A DNA stretch of 64,000 nt from Gonium pectorale (Eukaryota > Chlorophyta > Chlorophyceae > Chlamydomonadales > Volvocaceae), in contig LSYV01000003.1 of NCBI GenBank assembly GCA_001584585.1, positions 4,291,176 to 4,355,175 of the forward strand, read 5' to 3'. Numbering within the stretch: position 1 is the stretch's first letter; the number at the start of each line of letters is the position of its first letter. Positions 23,807 to 36,000 of the stretch are shown here, one piece after another. A program made the position numbers and the translations under genes. Below the pieces are notes generated by a model, which saw only the letters and a program-made list of their open reading frames with translations, had not been told where the DNA came from and ran no database searches.

Positions 23807-24196
23807 GCTCATCTACATAAGATCTGGAGTGGCAACAAGCAACAGCTGACGTCTACACCGCTAGGACCCTTCTCCAGGCGCACCCTGCGTGCTCGGCATG
23901 CCGTTGAAGGCCATGTTGCCCCACAAAGTCCTCCTGTGCCAATGACCCAATGACCCATCTCCGCGACCTGCGTAATCCTGCCTCTTACACGAACCGCCTT
24001 CACGACAACAGCTCTCTCAACACAGCACCTCGTCAATCCATCATCCACTGGAGCAGCGCCAGACTACTCCCTACCATGGATTTGTGGTGCCGTCCCTTCC
24101 ACGCTCCGACATCCCACCAGCGACCTAGCACTCAACGCCTTGCCGCTCACGCTGCCATTGCTACCCTCCCACCCCCATCCCTGCCCCCGGGGCATG

Positions 24197-26555
24197 CTAC
24201 GGCGCTGCCGCTGTCTCCTCGAACCCTATCCCATGTGCCGCCAGCCGAGCCCGCAGCGCGTCGTTCTCCGCCTCCAGCGCGTGAAGTCGCTCCAGCATGG
24301 ACGACACACAGCGCTCAATCTCGCCGTCGATGCGATCCCGCTCGCCCACTTCGGCGCTCAGGCGCGCAATGTGCTCCTCCAGCAGTCGCTTCTCGACGTA
24401 CCTGCCGTGTAAAGTGCGTGGGACGGGCGGCGCAAGGAAGGGACGCGTCGGGCCGGTACGCCGGGGCCACCATGCAGGAGATGCTGTTCGTCACCGGCTA
24501 GCTTATGACAGGTTGGATTGAAGCGCTGAGGGCCAAGATGCGCACGCCGACGCCCGTACCCATCCCATTCCATGCCCTTCCTACATCTGCAGAACTCGGC
24601 GTCGTCCGCTCACAGACCTGCTGTCCGCGCGGGCCCTGGTGGCGCGACGCTGCTCGCTTACGCGACAGCCGGCCGAGCACCAACCAGGGTGACCCGTGGC
24701 CATCGGGGATTGGGCCCGCCTCTCCCGCCGCCACCCATACCCGTCACGCACGCACCAGTCCGACATGGCCTTCTCGCTCTCATACAGCCTCGCGCTGTAC
24801 AGCGCCGCCTCCGCCTCGCGCTCCTGCATCTCCGCCGCCAGCCGCTTGCGCATCTCCTCAAGCAGCTCGGCGGCGCCCGCGGACGCCGCGCGGGAGGAGC
24901 CCTGCAGCGCAACCGCGCGCCTGCGGGGGCCAGATGGAGGAGCATGGAGGCGGGTCGCAGGGCAGTCAGTTGCGGGCCGGTGCTGGGGAGTGCGAGTAGA
25001 GGGAAGTGTGGTATGTTGCCTGGGTGAAACGTGATCCGGGCACGTGGGCACAGCGGTGTGGCATGGCGGCACGGTACGGCTTGGTAATGCGGCTGCATAC
25101 AGTGCGCCGAGTCCATGGATGACGAAGGGGACACGAGGCCGCCACCTGTGGCCCTCCAGCAGGCCGTTCGGCTCTGCTCGCTGAACGGCCGGCCACATAC
25201 ACGGGCCGCAGAGCCGCATTTTGAGCCCCACGAGCGCAGCGGCAGATACCAAATGCTGTGAAGGGCCCTCGCCGAGCATGCACACCCCTGAGGTATCGCC
25301 AGGGAAGCCACCCCGCCCTGCGCTACCGTGACAACTCCGGGACGGAGCCACACGCACTTTGTCAGGAGTCGATTGTAATCCTCCCGAATCTGCTTGTACT
25401 TCTGGTGATGGTGCGCCGACTGCACCACTACGTCACGGAGCCGCTCGACGCTCACTGCCCCGCCACCGGCACTGCCTCCGGACATAGGGGTGCCGCCGCC
25501 ACGGCCGGGCGCGCTGCTGCCAGCGCCCGCCGTGCCACCCCCGCCGCCGCCGGTTAGCTGCAGCTCCAGCAGTGCGCAGCGGCGACGCGCGGCCTCGAGC
25601 GCCTGCTGCAGCTGCCGGATGGTGAGGTCGCGCTCCTGTGTGGCAGCGCGCCCGGGGCGGAACGCAATAGAGAGCGGGTTTTCGCTAAGGTTTGTGCAGG
25701 GACACACGAACCAAAGCCTACTATCGACCAAAGCACTCGGGCGCACAATCCCACGATAGAGGCCCGACTGGTGATACCGACCTGCAGCGCCTGCGCCGCG
25801 GGGCTCGCATCACGGCCGCTCTCCAGCCCGGATGATGGCGCGCTGGTCCCGGGCCGCGAGGCCGTCTCAGCTCGGCTCCCGCCGGCGGTAGCCGGGGGTG
25901 CCAACGAAGCCCCTGGTTGATTGGCCTGAGGGGCAGAGGCGCAGGTTGCGCTGGGCGAACGGGGGGACGGAGGAGCCATACTCGCTGGCGGATGGGAGGC
26001 ACGCTGCTGTCGGGCAACACCTGGTAAGATTTGTGCAACTGCACTTTCACCCCCTCCACCGCACAGCAAAATGTTGGCCCGAGTGCTGCACGCTCACTTG
26101 GTCCCCGCCGTCAGCCGTCCGGTTGGGTATGCGGGCTGAGGCTATCCGGACAACTCCGCTTGTTCCCCATGCCTGCGCCTTGACTGACCCGGGCTCACCT
26201 TGTAGATAGCAAGCTCCTTCTCAAGCTCAACGTTCTTATGGTACAGCTTCTTCATAATGGACCGCGACATGGCCATCTTTTGCTCAAGCTCCGCGACCTT
26301 CCGTTCCAGCACGCTGTCCCGGGACTGGCTGGCGGGTGCCTGCGCGCTGGCTGATGACCCCACCGCTGCCTCCGCCTGAGATCCATGGCCTACGGCGTCG
26401 CTTGCGTACAAAGGTGCGCCGGCGGCCCGCGACAGCTCTGTCAGCGCCCGCTGCACTTGCGCGCGCAGCGATGGTTCGATACCCAGAGACGCAAGGCCTG
26501 CCAGGATGTCTAGAGCCTGTCTAGAGTCCCCGCCCGGGTCTTCCGAGTCATCCAT
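24197..26555 (-). CDS. Coiled-coil protein, unidentified, possibly ciliary
   Basis: Five exons: 26555-26199, 26006-25782, 25635-25358, 24920-24756 and 24401-24197, giving 409 residues with closed phases. Three separate coiled-coil blocks can be read: VLERKVAELEQKMAMSRSI with KKLYHKNVELEKELAIYK near residue 100; ERDLTIRQLQQALEAARRR near 195; and a long C-terminal coil from AAELLEEMRKRLAAEMQE to ERLHALEAENDALRARL. A Ser/Pro/Ala-rich linker separates the first two. There is no signal peptide, membrane helix or enzyme motif. The acceptor of exon 2 was placed at 26007 because a slightly earlier AG gives an unnatural frame. The start lies 402 bp from the RSP16 start on the other strand, so a role in cilia or basal bodies is plausible but only inferred. 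Confidence 0.8.
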
Positions 26556-26957
26556 GGTAAGTGCGGGTGCAGAAGAACCTAACTACTCATCGCCAGATCA
26601 TGGCACGGGCATATAGAGCGCTAACGGTGGCACCTATTTGAGGCAGATCAACGCTTGTATACTGCTTCCAGATGCAACAGGACTGGGACGTGCCGGCAAG
26701 CGGCAACGTCCGAATCCAAGTTTCCTCCGTGGACATCCCGACCAGCCGCGATAGCCAGCATAATGTGCTCACATACTTGATTCCAATGCTACTTGTATCA
26801 ATTCTTTTCTTGTAACCTGACATATTCCTACCGTCGTCGAGCCGCTTTCTAAACCAAACAACGCTTTCAATACCTTTTCGAGAACATCTAGAAGCGTGTA
26901 AAAGTTGCGCCCTCGACGCTATTCTGAGGCGCGCCGGGGACTCTTTTAGCAGCAAGG
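26556..26957. promoter_or_regulatory. Divergent promoter interval, coiled-coil gene / RSP16
   Basis: 402 bp separate the two start codons. The stretch is A/T-richer than its flanks. It is a candidate bidirectional promoter for two genes that may be induced together during flagellar growth. Confidence 0.45.
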
Positions 26958-29946
26958 ATGACGCGGGGTCTGGACTACTATGAGGTCATGGGCCTCACAA
27001 GGTAATTTGACTGTATCTACACCTTCAATCAATCTCATAAACTCACTGGTCCGCCAGGGCGGGCTGCCCACCGTGGCATGCCCCGACGGGTCTCACCCTA
27101 GTGCACCTCTGACCGTGTGTTGCCCCTGCAGGAGTGCCAATGACATCGATATACGGCGAGCGTGAGTGGCTACAGCAGTTCTTGGCACCAAGCGCGTGTG
27201 CATCGCTAGCCTGGAGGGGGGGGCCTGGGAGCACGCTCTCGCTGTCAGCTCGCCTACCACACGTGCCTCGGCCACCCGGGCCGCTAGGTTCTTGTCAGCT
27301 GCTTAGGTGGTCCATGGCTCAGTACGAGATGTAGATTGGGGTTGCCATAGTGCGACCCCCTTACCTGGGTTTGGGCACAGCCTGTCCCACACGATTCATC
27401 AAACGGCATGCGAAGCGGCACGAACTGCTGATGAAGCATGGAGGATTGGTCCCGAGGAGGATGCTGTGCCGCCCTGGGCACTGGCTGACTGGGCGACCCC
27501 GCCACCTAGGCGTACACTCAGCGTCTGTTGCAGTCAACTTCGCTCAACCGATACTGCACGGTTTCCACGCGTTCAGTGCCGCCAACATTCATGTCACCAG
27601 TTCCCCAATGCCTGCTCACGACCACGTCGGCCCCTCCCGCTCACTGTCGATGTAGTTACCGGCGTCTAGCGCTCAAATACCACCCAGACATCAACTCGGA
27701 GTCGGCCGCCCGGGATGAGTTCATCCGGATTTGTGAGGCCTATGAGGTCCTCAGCGACCGTGAGTCAGCCGAGTCGTCGTGCCTGGGCGTCGGCTGTGTC
27801 ACCGGGGCATGAGCGCGGGAGCCTGAACAGGGTGCTGGGTCGGGTGCTAGGGTGCCTAGGCGCCTCAAGTCAGCGTCAGTTGTGGTATTTCACTCGCTAG
27901 GCGCGCCTGGTCAATCCCAGCATGCGGTTGTCGAACGGCTACCCTTTCCCTTGCTAGGAGTGCATCATTCTCTTGATGGATTCGCCTTGTGCGTGTACAT
28001 GGGCTGACCCAGAGCTTTGTACACATCCGTGAATCCGCGCCTTCCCCACAGCCAAGATGAAGGGCTTCTATGACCTATACGGAGAGGACGCGCTGAAGGA
28101 CGGCCTGCCGGATGGCAAGGGCGGTGAGTCTGACTGGGGGCTGGGGAAGCCCGCCAGGACATGTTGGCTGCGCCGTGCTCGTATCGCTGCTGCTCTGTTG
28201 CGGTGTCACGGGGTGCGGTAAATGGGTGGGCACCGTATCGCGTGTTGGTTTGCCAATGCGCCAGCATCTGGTCCTTACGCAGTACACAAACTGGGATATC
28301 ACATAGGGACGAAGTGACTTTTACAACCAGATTCAGGTTTAAGGAAGACTGGCACGCAGTGCTTGGCTGGTTGTCTCGTGGCCAGGGCCCCAGACTTGAC
28401 ACTCCCACGCTCACAGTACTGCCTAGTTGCTCCCGGACTTCAAACTCCTGTCTCGCCCCCCCTGGCCTCCTGCTACTCGCCTCCTCCATGCGGTTGCCGC
28501 TGCAGGTCTCAAAGGCCCCCTGTACCGCTTCAACCCGGAGGAGAGCCCCGCGCTCGTGTTCCAACGCTTCTTCGGGACCAGCAACCCCTACGAGGCGCTG
28601 GAGGCGCTGTCGCACCAGTTTGAGGCCATGACCTCGGAGGAGCCGCCCGCCAAGGGGAAGAGTAAAGTGGTGAGCGCCAACCTCGACCCCCGCCTCAGCG
28701 CCTGCCGTGATCTTCCGGGTGCCGCGGCCCGAAGTAGCTATGTCTGGTAGGATGTGAATTGGTATGCCCGTTCCGCGCCCATCTTGAGGCGGGGCCCTTC
28801 CCCACGTCAGGGGTGCCTGGCTGATGTTGGTGTTGCCGCCCGTCTTCTCTCGGTCCGCAGTACCCCCTGGAGCTGACGCTGGAGGAGATATACCACGGCT
28901 GCCTGAAGAAGGTGGCCCACAAGCGCAAGGTGCTGCTTTACAGCGGGGAGTACGAGGAGGAGGAGCGCACCCTCACGGTGGACGTCAAGCCCGGACTGCC
29001 CACGGGCACGCGCTTCGTCTTCGAGGGGTGAGCGCTCGGTTCGTGAGTTGAGGTGGGGTGCGGCTGCTGTCCGCCTGGCAAGAACCGGTTGGGGCGCTGC
29101 TGAAAGCTGGGCTCCCGCAGCTGTTGACGTGGCTTCCCGCCTCCACCGCACCGCTCCTGGCGCTGCAGGGAAGGCAACAAGACGCCCAAGCGGGAACCGG
29201 GTCCGGTGGTGTTCGTGCTGAAGCCCAAGCCGCACTCGCGCTTCAGCCGCCGTGGAGCCGACCTGGTCCACAAGGTGCGGGGCTGCTTGCAGCGGCGGGG
29301 CTGCAGGCAGCGGAGGGCGGCTTCCGCTTACTGCTTATGCCATATTGCTCGGCTGACAACGTGAGCTGCCACGCCATCATTCGCATCACGTGTTTCTCGT
29401 GCCATGACAACCCCGCCCGTCACGCCACGGCCCGGTCTTGAATGCCTCCAACCCCCTACTCTGCCTCCTCCGCCCGCACATGCCAACCCTGTGACCCGTT
29501 TCCCTTATTCGCTCCCCCTCCCGCCCTAGGCTCGCCCCTTCCAATCCTGCGCGTAACCCCTCCCACCCGTCACCCTCCGACCCCTCTGACAGGTGACCAT
29601 GCCGCTGCACCACGCGCTGATCGGCACCTCGGTGGACGTGCGCACCCTGGACGACCGGGACCTCAAGGTGCCCATAGCGGACATCGTGCGCCCCGGCTCC
29701 ACGGTGGTGGTACCCGGCGAGGGCATGCCGCTGCCCGCCTCTCCGGGCGCGCGCGGCAACCTGATCCTGGAGATCGACCTGCTCTTCCCCACGCACCTCA
29801 ACGAGACGCAAAAGATGCTGCTCCGCTCGGCATTTTTCCTGCCGCCCGCGACGGAGCAGAACGAGGAGCAGAAGAAGGCGCTGCGCGACTACGAGGCGGC
29901 CTTCACGCACGAGCTCAAGGGCTGGGCTACCGTGTTCAAACGGTAA
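26958..29946 (+). CDS. RSP16: Radial spoke protein 16, DNAJB13-type J protein
   Basis: Type II (DnaJ class B) co-chaperone of the axonemal radial spoke; in Chlamydomonas it joins the spoke in the flagellum, and its animal orthologue is DNAJB13. Eight exons: 26958-27001, 27132-27161, 27656-27759, 28052-28123, 28506-28669, 28861-29027, 29169-29274 and 29593-29946, giving 346 residues. The J domain opens [19 protein letters not shown] and keeps the HPD (LKYHPDIN). It is followed by [13 protein letters not shown], a short linker with [24 protein letters not shown], and the two beta-barrel substrate-binding domains ([14 protein letters not shown], then [16 protein letters not shown]). The C-terminal helix region ends in VFKR. 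There is no Cys-rich zinc domain, as expected. Alternative exon joins would break the phases. Confidence 0.95.
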
Positions 29947-30699
29947 CGGTGAAAAGCATGTCAGGAGGAGGAGAAGGTGACATAGCGAGGGGTACTGTTT
30001 GCGAGGAAGGGTGGGGAATGATCCGGCGAGTGGCAATGCGTGGGGTGCGAGGCGTCCGGCCGGGGTGTGGAAGGCAAAGTTGCAGGCCTCGAGGGGGTGC
30101 GGCAGTGGAGAGGGCTTTGCATGCAGGCTGTCGCTGGTGCCAGCCGTGTATGATACTGCGTGATCGTCATTGGCTGGGCGGCTAGGTTCATAGAATTTAT
30201 ATGCAGTCGACGACATGGAGGGATGATTGGGCTTTGATTGACGGAAGGGTTATGTGGACGACTCGGGACAGTGTAGGCCAATGGCGGTGCGATGGCCGCC
30301 TTGATTCGGCAACGCAAGTCATGGCAGGGTTTTGCGCTGTGAATGCCGGCCGGAAATTACACATGAGGACCATGCCTCGGGTGCAGACACCTCAATCTAC
30401 CGGCCCCGTACGTACGTGCACCACGCAACGTCCTAGTTGACAGTGCAGTGCGCCAAAAGTGACTGGCCAGGACGTAATGCACGGACCCTCAAGCCCACCA
30501 TAGCACAAGCCATTCCTAAGAGGTCCCTTAGCTAATCATTGCGCCTGGCCGGCAGCAACTTGGACCCGTACGACCCGGTTCAGTTGACTAGCATGTTTAG
30601 ATAAGGTTCCGACCCGATTGCTCCCAAGCATTTTCATCAGACGTAGACCCGCGATGCCCCACGCTCGCGCCACTCCTAGCGCCCAGCTGCATCCGCTCC
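29947..30699. other. Intergenic, 3' UTRs of RSP16 and PIGX
   Basis: 750 bp between two convergent stops. No convincing exon was seen. Confidence 0.5.
30357..30361 (-). promoter_or_regulatory. Candidate poly(A) signal of PIGX
   Basis: TGTAA on the minus strand, about 340 bases after the PIGX stop. Confidence 0.45.
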
Positions 30700-32519
30700 T
30701 CATAGCAGCGCCGCCAGGACCATGGCAACACTGCACAGCACCGCCCCCAGCAGCGTCACGCCTGACACGAGCCCGGCGTGCAGCATGCATCCCGCGGGCA
30801 CCTCCACGGCCACCTTGGCCGCCATGGCCACGCGCATGACACTCCATTTCCGCTGCGCTGCACTCAGCGGCCGCTGCCGGTGGTTCTCTTGCTGCTGCTC
30901 CTGCTGCGCCTGCTGCGGGCCGCTCCAAACCGAGCCACCAGCGGGCTGGCTGGCGCTGGGACCGTGGCCAGCGTCCGCTTCGTCGGGTCTGGGGACCCTT
31001 TCGGATCGACTGGGCCCGCGCATCTGGATGAGTACGAGGGGCGGTGGCCACTCCGCAAGGTGCGCCGGGCCTGGTCCCAAGGCATATTTAGCATAACTTC
31101 ATAAGTGGGCGAGGTGTGCAGGCGTCCGTGACTCTTGCATACCATGCAAGCAACGCGAAAGCGCCCGGCCGTCAAAAACACAGTGAATGAGCACGCTATC
31201 TGTTTGTCTTGAGCACGCTGTTTATATGGCATACAAACACACTGATTGACAGAAAGATTGAAGAGGATGCTGTAACGCTAAGTTTCGGTATCACTAGCCG
31301 TCCGGGCAGAAGGCCACCCAGCACATTCACATCCTGGCACGATAGGCTGGGTCTAGTAGGCCCCCACCACCCAGCATGCGCTCAGGCATGGGCAACGGCA
31401 AATACATCGGCAAGCGCATACCCCGAGGGGATGACCACAACTCCGATGACTGAGGATCCCCTCTCACCTGACCATGATATCAGCGGCCCCTCACAGCCGC
31501 TTCCCCCGTGCACGGGTGCGGGATACTTTAGATGGAATGGCAGCTCCACAGACTGGTACACGGGCCGGCTGCTCAACTTCAGGGGCCGCTGCGTCACGTT
31601 ACGCAGCGTAATGCCCAGCACGGTGGCGTGGCAAGCCGGTGCAGGTCTGCACGTTGGGTTTGGGACCGTGGATACCGCAGGCATATGCATAGAAGCCTGC
31701 TTCATTGAGGGTTTAAAGGCACTGATGTAAACGGAGAAACGCCAGGGTCCTTACAATGCCGGCCCCTCGCTCCAGCCCCCGAACCCGCTGCGCGGCCCCC
31801 CTGCCCCCCCCCCTTCACCATACTCACTGCTCGAGGTCCGACTGACCAAAGAGTGTTACTTGCACCTCGCCTACAGCAACTTGTCGGATTCAAGGTTGCT
31901 CAGTAGCTGCGTGCGTTCTTGACGCACCTTTCAACGCGGGCTGCTCTTGTTCAAGCTCATAGGGGTCGACAAAGAAGTCCGGAGGCAGCACTTGCAGGAT
32001 CGTCACCTATACAAGCTGTTGCGATGTCTGGCACCAACTTGGAGCGAAATGGGAATGAATGCGAGATCGCACCTGCCCTCCCTCCTCGCCCGTGTCGGAT
32101 CCCGCGAGGAGTAGACTTGGTGGGCAGACGAGTTTGTAGCTGATGCGCTGGTGTGCTCCTTGCCTGCGGCCGCTCGGAGTTAGCCCCTTGGCGGGAAAGG
32201 AAAAGCAGTCCCCCGCAGCGCACCCGCGTAGCGAGACAGCCACACAGTCATTAGCTGCGTAAGATGGAGGAACTTGGGAGCTGGTAGACAGTCCATAATG
32301 GTTCGAGATGTCTACAACATCGGTAGACAAAACGTCGCCTCTCAGCGCGTCGGGTATGCTATGCGCCGCATCAGCCGATCAAGGCTCGCCTTGCCACCAT
32401 GGAATGGAGAAAAAACTTGGCAAACCCTTGGGCGACGCCGGCGCATTCGAGACAAGGAGCCCCAGGCACGCTGACACCACCGCAGCAAACCACAGCAGCG
32501 TTGCAGACGTGTCAGGCAT
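30700..32519 (-). CDS. PIGX: PIG-X homologue, GPI mannosyltransferase I stabilising subunit
   Basis: ER type I membrane protein. The family (PIG-X, yeast Pbn1) stabilises PIG-M, which adds the first mannose to the GPI anchor. Six exons: 32519-32426, 32254-32073, 32006-31928, 31870-31828, 31646-31468 and 31070-30700, giving about 315 residues. The first exon encodes a signal peptide (MPDTSATLLWFAAVVSACLG). Family landmarks follow: HQRISYKL, the PPDFFVDPYELE motif, EVQVTLFGQ, and LPFHLKYPAPV, matching the LPxHxRYxxP of PIG-X. A Gln/Glu-rich linker precedes the C-terminal VEVPAGCMLHAGLVSG and one membrane helix, ending in LAALL. The exon 1 donor (GTTTGC) is weak, but phase 1 on both sides supports it. 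An upstream in-frame ATG at 32606 would precede the signal peptide and is less likely. Confidence 0.84.
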
Positions 32520-33061
32520 TATTGCTGCCAGCCCAAACAGCTGTACCCAACAAGCCGAAACACGAGCGCCTGCATTCTTCTGCCGCTTCACCCTTGTACC
32601 GCACATATGTACGGGAGGGGGTTATACGGTCCCTGTCCTCACCAGCCAATACCCACCACCACCGACGACCGGAAGGATATCAAGCATGCGAAACCAAAAT
32701 CTTTCATCCACGTACCTAGATCAGCTATCCGTGTCACTGCAGACCGTACATAATACGGCAGAGCCTTCAGAAACCACTGTCTAGAACCGCGAACTAGGCC
32801 GCTCGACAGTTCATTTACGCAGTGCACATATCGTGCCAAACGTGTTCTAGTCCGTGCACATATGCTGGTCCCGCTCAACTACCGCACATCTCCCTACGCT
32901 CGTCTCCCTAGCCAGCACGCCATGTTCTGTTCAGTGCATAAAGCCATTCCTAATGCACCTGCGCCAATGTTCACGCATTGCCCTGAGCTGTGTCCCCTTC
33001 CCTTTTGGCCTTCACCCGTTACGCCCCATCCGATACCTAATGCATTGCTCTTGCAATCCGT
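32520..33061. other. Intergenic: DENN-gene 3' UTR and PIGX promoter
   Basis: 542 bp between two genes on the same strand. No exon is supported. Confidence 0.45.
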
Positions 33062-36000
33062 CTAACCCAGCAAAGACGCCGACCCCAGAGGGGACAAGCT
33101 GGGGAAGTCCCGAGCGGCGGACGTCGCCGAAGCGAAGGCTGAGTAGTCATCGCTTCCTCCCAACTCCAGCCGCTGAGGCGTTTCAGTCGCCACTGCGAAT
33201 GGGTCGGTAGATGGCATGCGGCCGACAGCGCAGTCAAGGCCCAACAGGTCGGCCGTGCCCTGCACAGTACGAGACCTCCCATGCCCGCCAGACGGGGCGG
33301 CGAGTGGCCTGTCGACGGCCGGCTGCAGCCAGGGCGGGACCGCATCAGCCGACCCCGACGTCGTACTGTCGCCGAAGCTGGGGCCTGTCTGCACTGCCGT
33401 CCCCACGTCCGGAGGCGCAGACCGGATGCCGAAAGGGTCCCAGTCGGCGGGCCCCGCTAGGTGCGTGTCACTGCCGCGCCAGTGGCCCCCGTGTGCCGAG
33501 CCTGATGCCGACATTGGCGGTGTCACCTCGCCAAGCGCTACCCCTGGCGGCCCAGGCCCCGCCGCTCCCTTGGCAGGGGGGGGTCTCCCATCCAGCGAAT
33601 GCGACCGTTGTGACGATGGCCGCTGGGCAAAGGGAGACACCTCGGCCACAGGCTTGGGCACCGCCGCGTCCGTCGGCGTGGTTGGTGCGGCGGGCGATGC
33701 AGCGGCCGCATGGAACTGGGCCGAATTCCCGGATGCATAGTACGACCCTCCGCTGGCTAAGCCGTCACCGCCTGCAAGTGCCCAGGGTGGGTGCTGCGCT
33801 CCGGCCACGCTCAGGGGCCGCTGCGGTGCGTGCGGCTGTCTGAGCTTGCCGTCAGCGCCGGCAAGCAGGCTGGCACCGCTGCCGCCCGTCAGCTGCGCCT
33901 TGAATTTAGCGGCCTTCTCGCCTGTGGGCGCGACCACAAAGAAGTTGTAGAGGGTCATCTCATCAGCGCTACAAGCACTAGTAGCCCCGCTCGTGAAAGC
34001 CCGTTACCCAAGCCGACGCCCACCGCCAATGCGTAAACTCTCTAGGACAGAAGGGACCTGGCACGATGTTGAGCAGTCTAGAGCATCGTGTGAATCTGAT
34101 GGACCTTCTGGCATCGGGTAGCGTTGGATGCCTGACCCGTCCAACGGTCATGAACGAAGTGATTGCGGGCAGACTATGGGCGTTAAAAGCCGCCCGCCCC
34201 CCGGTCCAGCACGCACTGTTCCAACCCGCGATGTACGGCAGCGCAGGCACTTCCGGCGACCCCGCGCCGGCGCGCACCCGTCGTCTGAGGCTTGTAGTGC
34301 GGCGTATGCAGGATTCCCAGCGCCTTGGTGCCGGCCCCCGCGACCTTATCCTTCAAGCCCGTCAGCAGCGAAGCGAAGCGATCGCTGCGCGGCTGCGTGT
34401 CGTCCGGTCGCGACACGCTCGCCTGGGGCATGCTCGACACTGGCATGCCTCTGGTGGGGCCCGAGACCGGAGAAGCGCCACCTGCGGACGTGGAGCTCCC
34501 AAGCGGCGCCTGCGCCTGCGCAAAGGGCATGCCCGGCAGGGGTATGCTGGCGGCCGGCGTCACAAGCGGCCCCACTGGGGAAGCTGAAGATCCGGGCTGC
34601 GGCTGCGAGGAAGTTGTTGGCAGAGGAGGTCCGGGCTGCAGCTGCCGCTGCTGCTCTGCCGCTACGCGCTGGCGGTCTGCAGCGGCCTCCTTCATCTTCT
34701 GTGGGGACGCGAGGCCAGCAATGCTGGAGAGGACGTTCTTGGCCTCAGCAGCGCCCAGGCGGACGATGTCCTTGAAGGCGCCGTCGTACACGCGGTGACC
34801 GTCGGTGAGGGTCTTGACCTGTTTCATGGGCAAGGGAGTGGGGGTTTGACTAGTCCTAAGCACCACCTACAATTCAGCGATTTTCAGTAGGGAGACTGGC
34901 TGCACCACGCCATTAACTGTAGGAACAAGGTGCATGATACTGTGTTAGTACATGCACAACCTCCTGATGGGACGAATGCATGGGCTACAACCCTTCGCAG
35001 CTGCCAAACCGCTATGACCCGCAGAGTGCAGCCTCGCACCTGAACGCCACCCCGAACCACCGTGGCCGCAATCGGTGCATCCGCCCCGTTCACCGCGAAG
35101 ATGCTGCCAAACGCAGCCATGCGGTGGTTCGAGACACCGGCCGAAGCCCCGCCTGCTGCGCCGGTCCCTGGTCCGGTGGTCGCGAGCGGTTCCGATGGCC
35201 CTGGCGACCCAATCGACGCTCCGCGCAGCGAGGTGTACGTGCCTTTGGCATTGTTCCCCAGCATGGACACGGACAGCCGCCGGAGGGGCGTGTTCTCAGG
35301 GTTACTGCTTTCCCGGTCCCGGTCGCGTTCGCGGGCGCCCCGCCCAAAGGCGAAGCTGGATGAAGAGGGCAGGGCAGCCGGCGGTACTGCGGCGCTTGGC
35401 CCCGCAGCCTCGCCCGAGTCCGCGGAGTAGAGGCTGTTCCCGCTCTCGCTGCGCATGTGTCCCCGGTCCCGGTCCGCGCGATCTGCAAGGACACGGCAGT
35501 TCACGAAGCAACACGTGTTCACGATCAAGGTTAACGGTTAGTGTTAATGTGCACTCGCATATGTACTGACGGCATAAAAGTACGTAGGGAAGACAGACCG
35601 CAACAATCGGGCTGCTGACGGGTTCTTGGCTTGTAAGACATTTATACACATCAAGTGGATATTCACAGCCCGTTGGGCATGATCCGATACGCTTAGCGAG
35701 GTAATCACTGCCAAATTTTGCCAACCGCTTACCCCGGGGGCTGGGGCTGGGGCTCGCCGACGCTCCCTCCGCGTCGTCTTCCTGCATGTCCCACTCCACG
35801 AAGTAGCTAGCGGGGTCGGCAAGCGACGCGACAGACAGGTCTGCAGCCAAAAACGGCGAGAGACTGATTGATCATGCTGGTGGTGCACTGACGGCACCTG
35901 AGCAACCCGGCTGGACTCCTTAGCCCTGCTGTCAGCCGGATTCGTTAGCGCCAACGCCACTTCTGTACATCAGGACTCATATAGGTGCTTCAGCCCCGCT

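Larger units (their letters stand above)
22708..24196. other. Intergenic, 3' UTRs of two convergent genes
   Basis: This 1.5-kb stretch lies between the stop of the 4E-T-like gene and the stop of the coiled-coil gene. No exon is convincing. TGTAA signals for both strands lie inside it. Confidence 0.5.
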
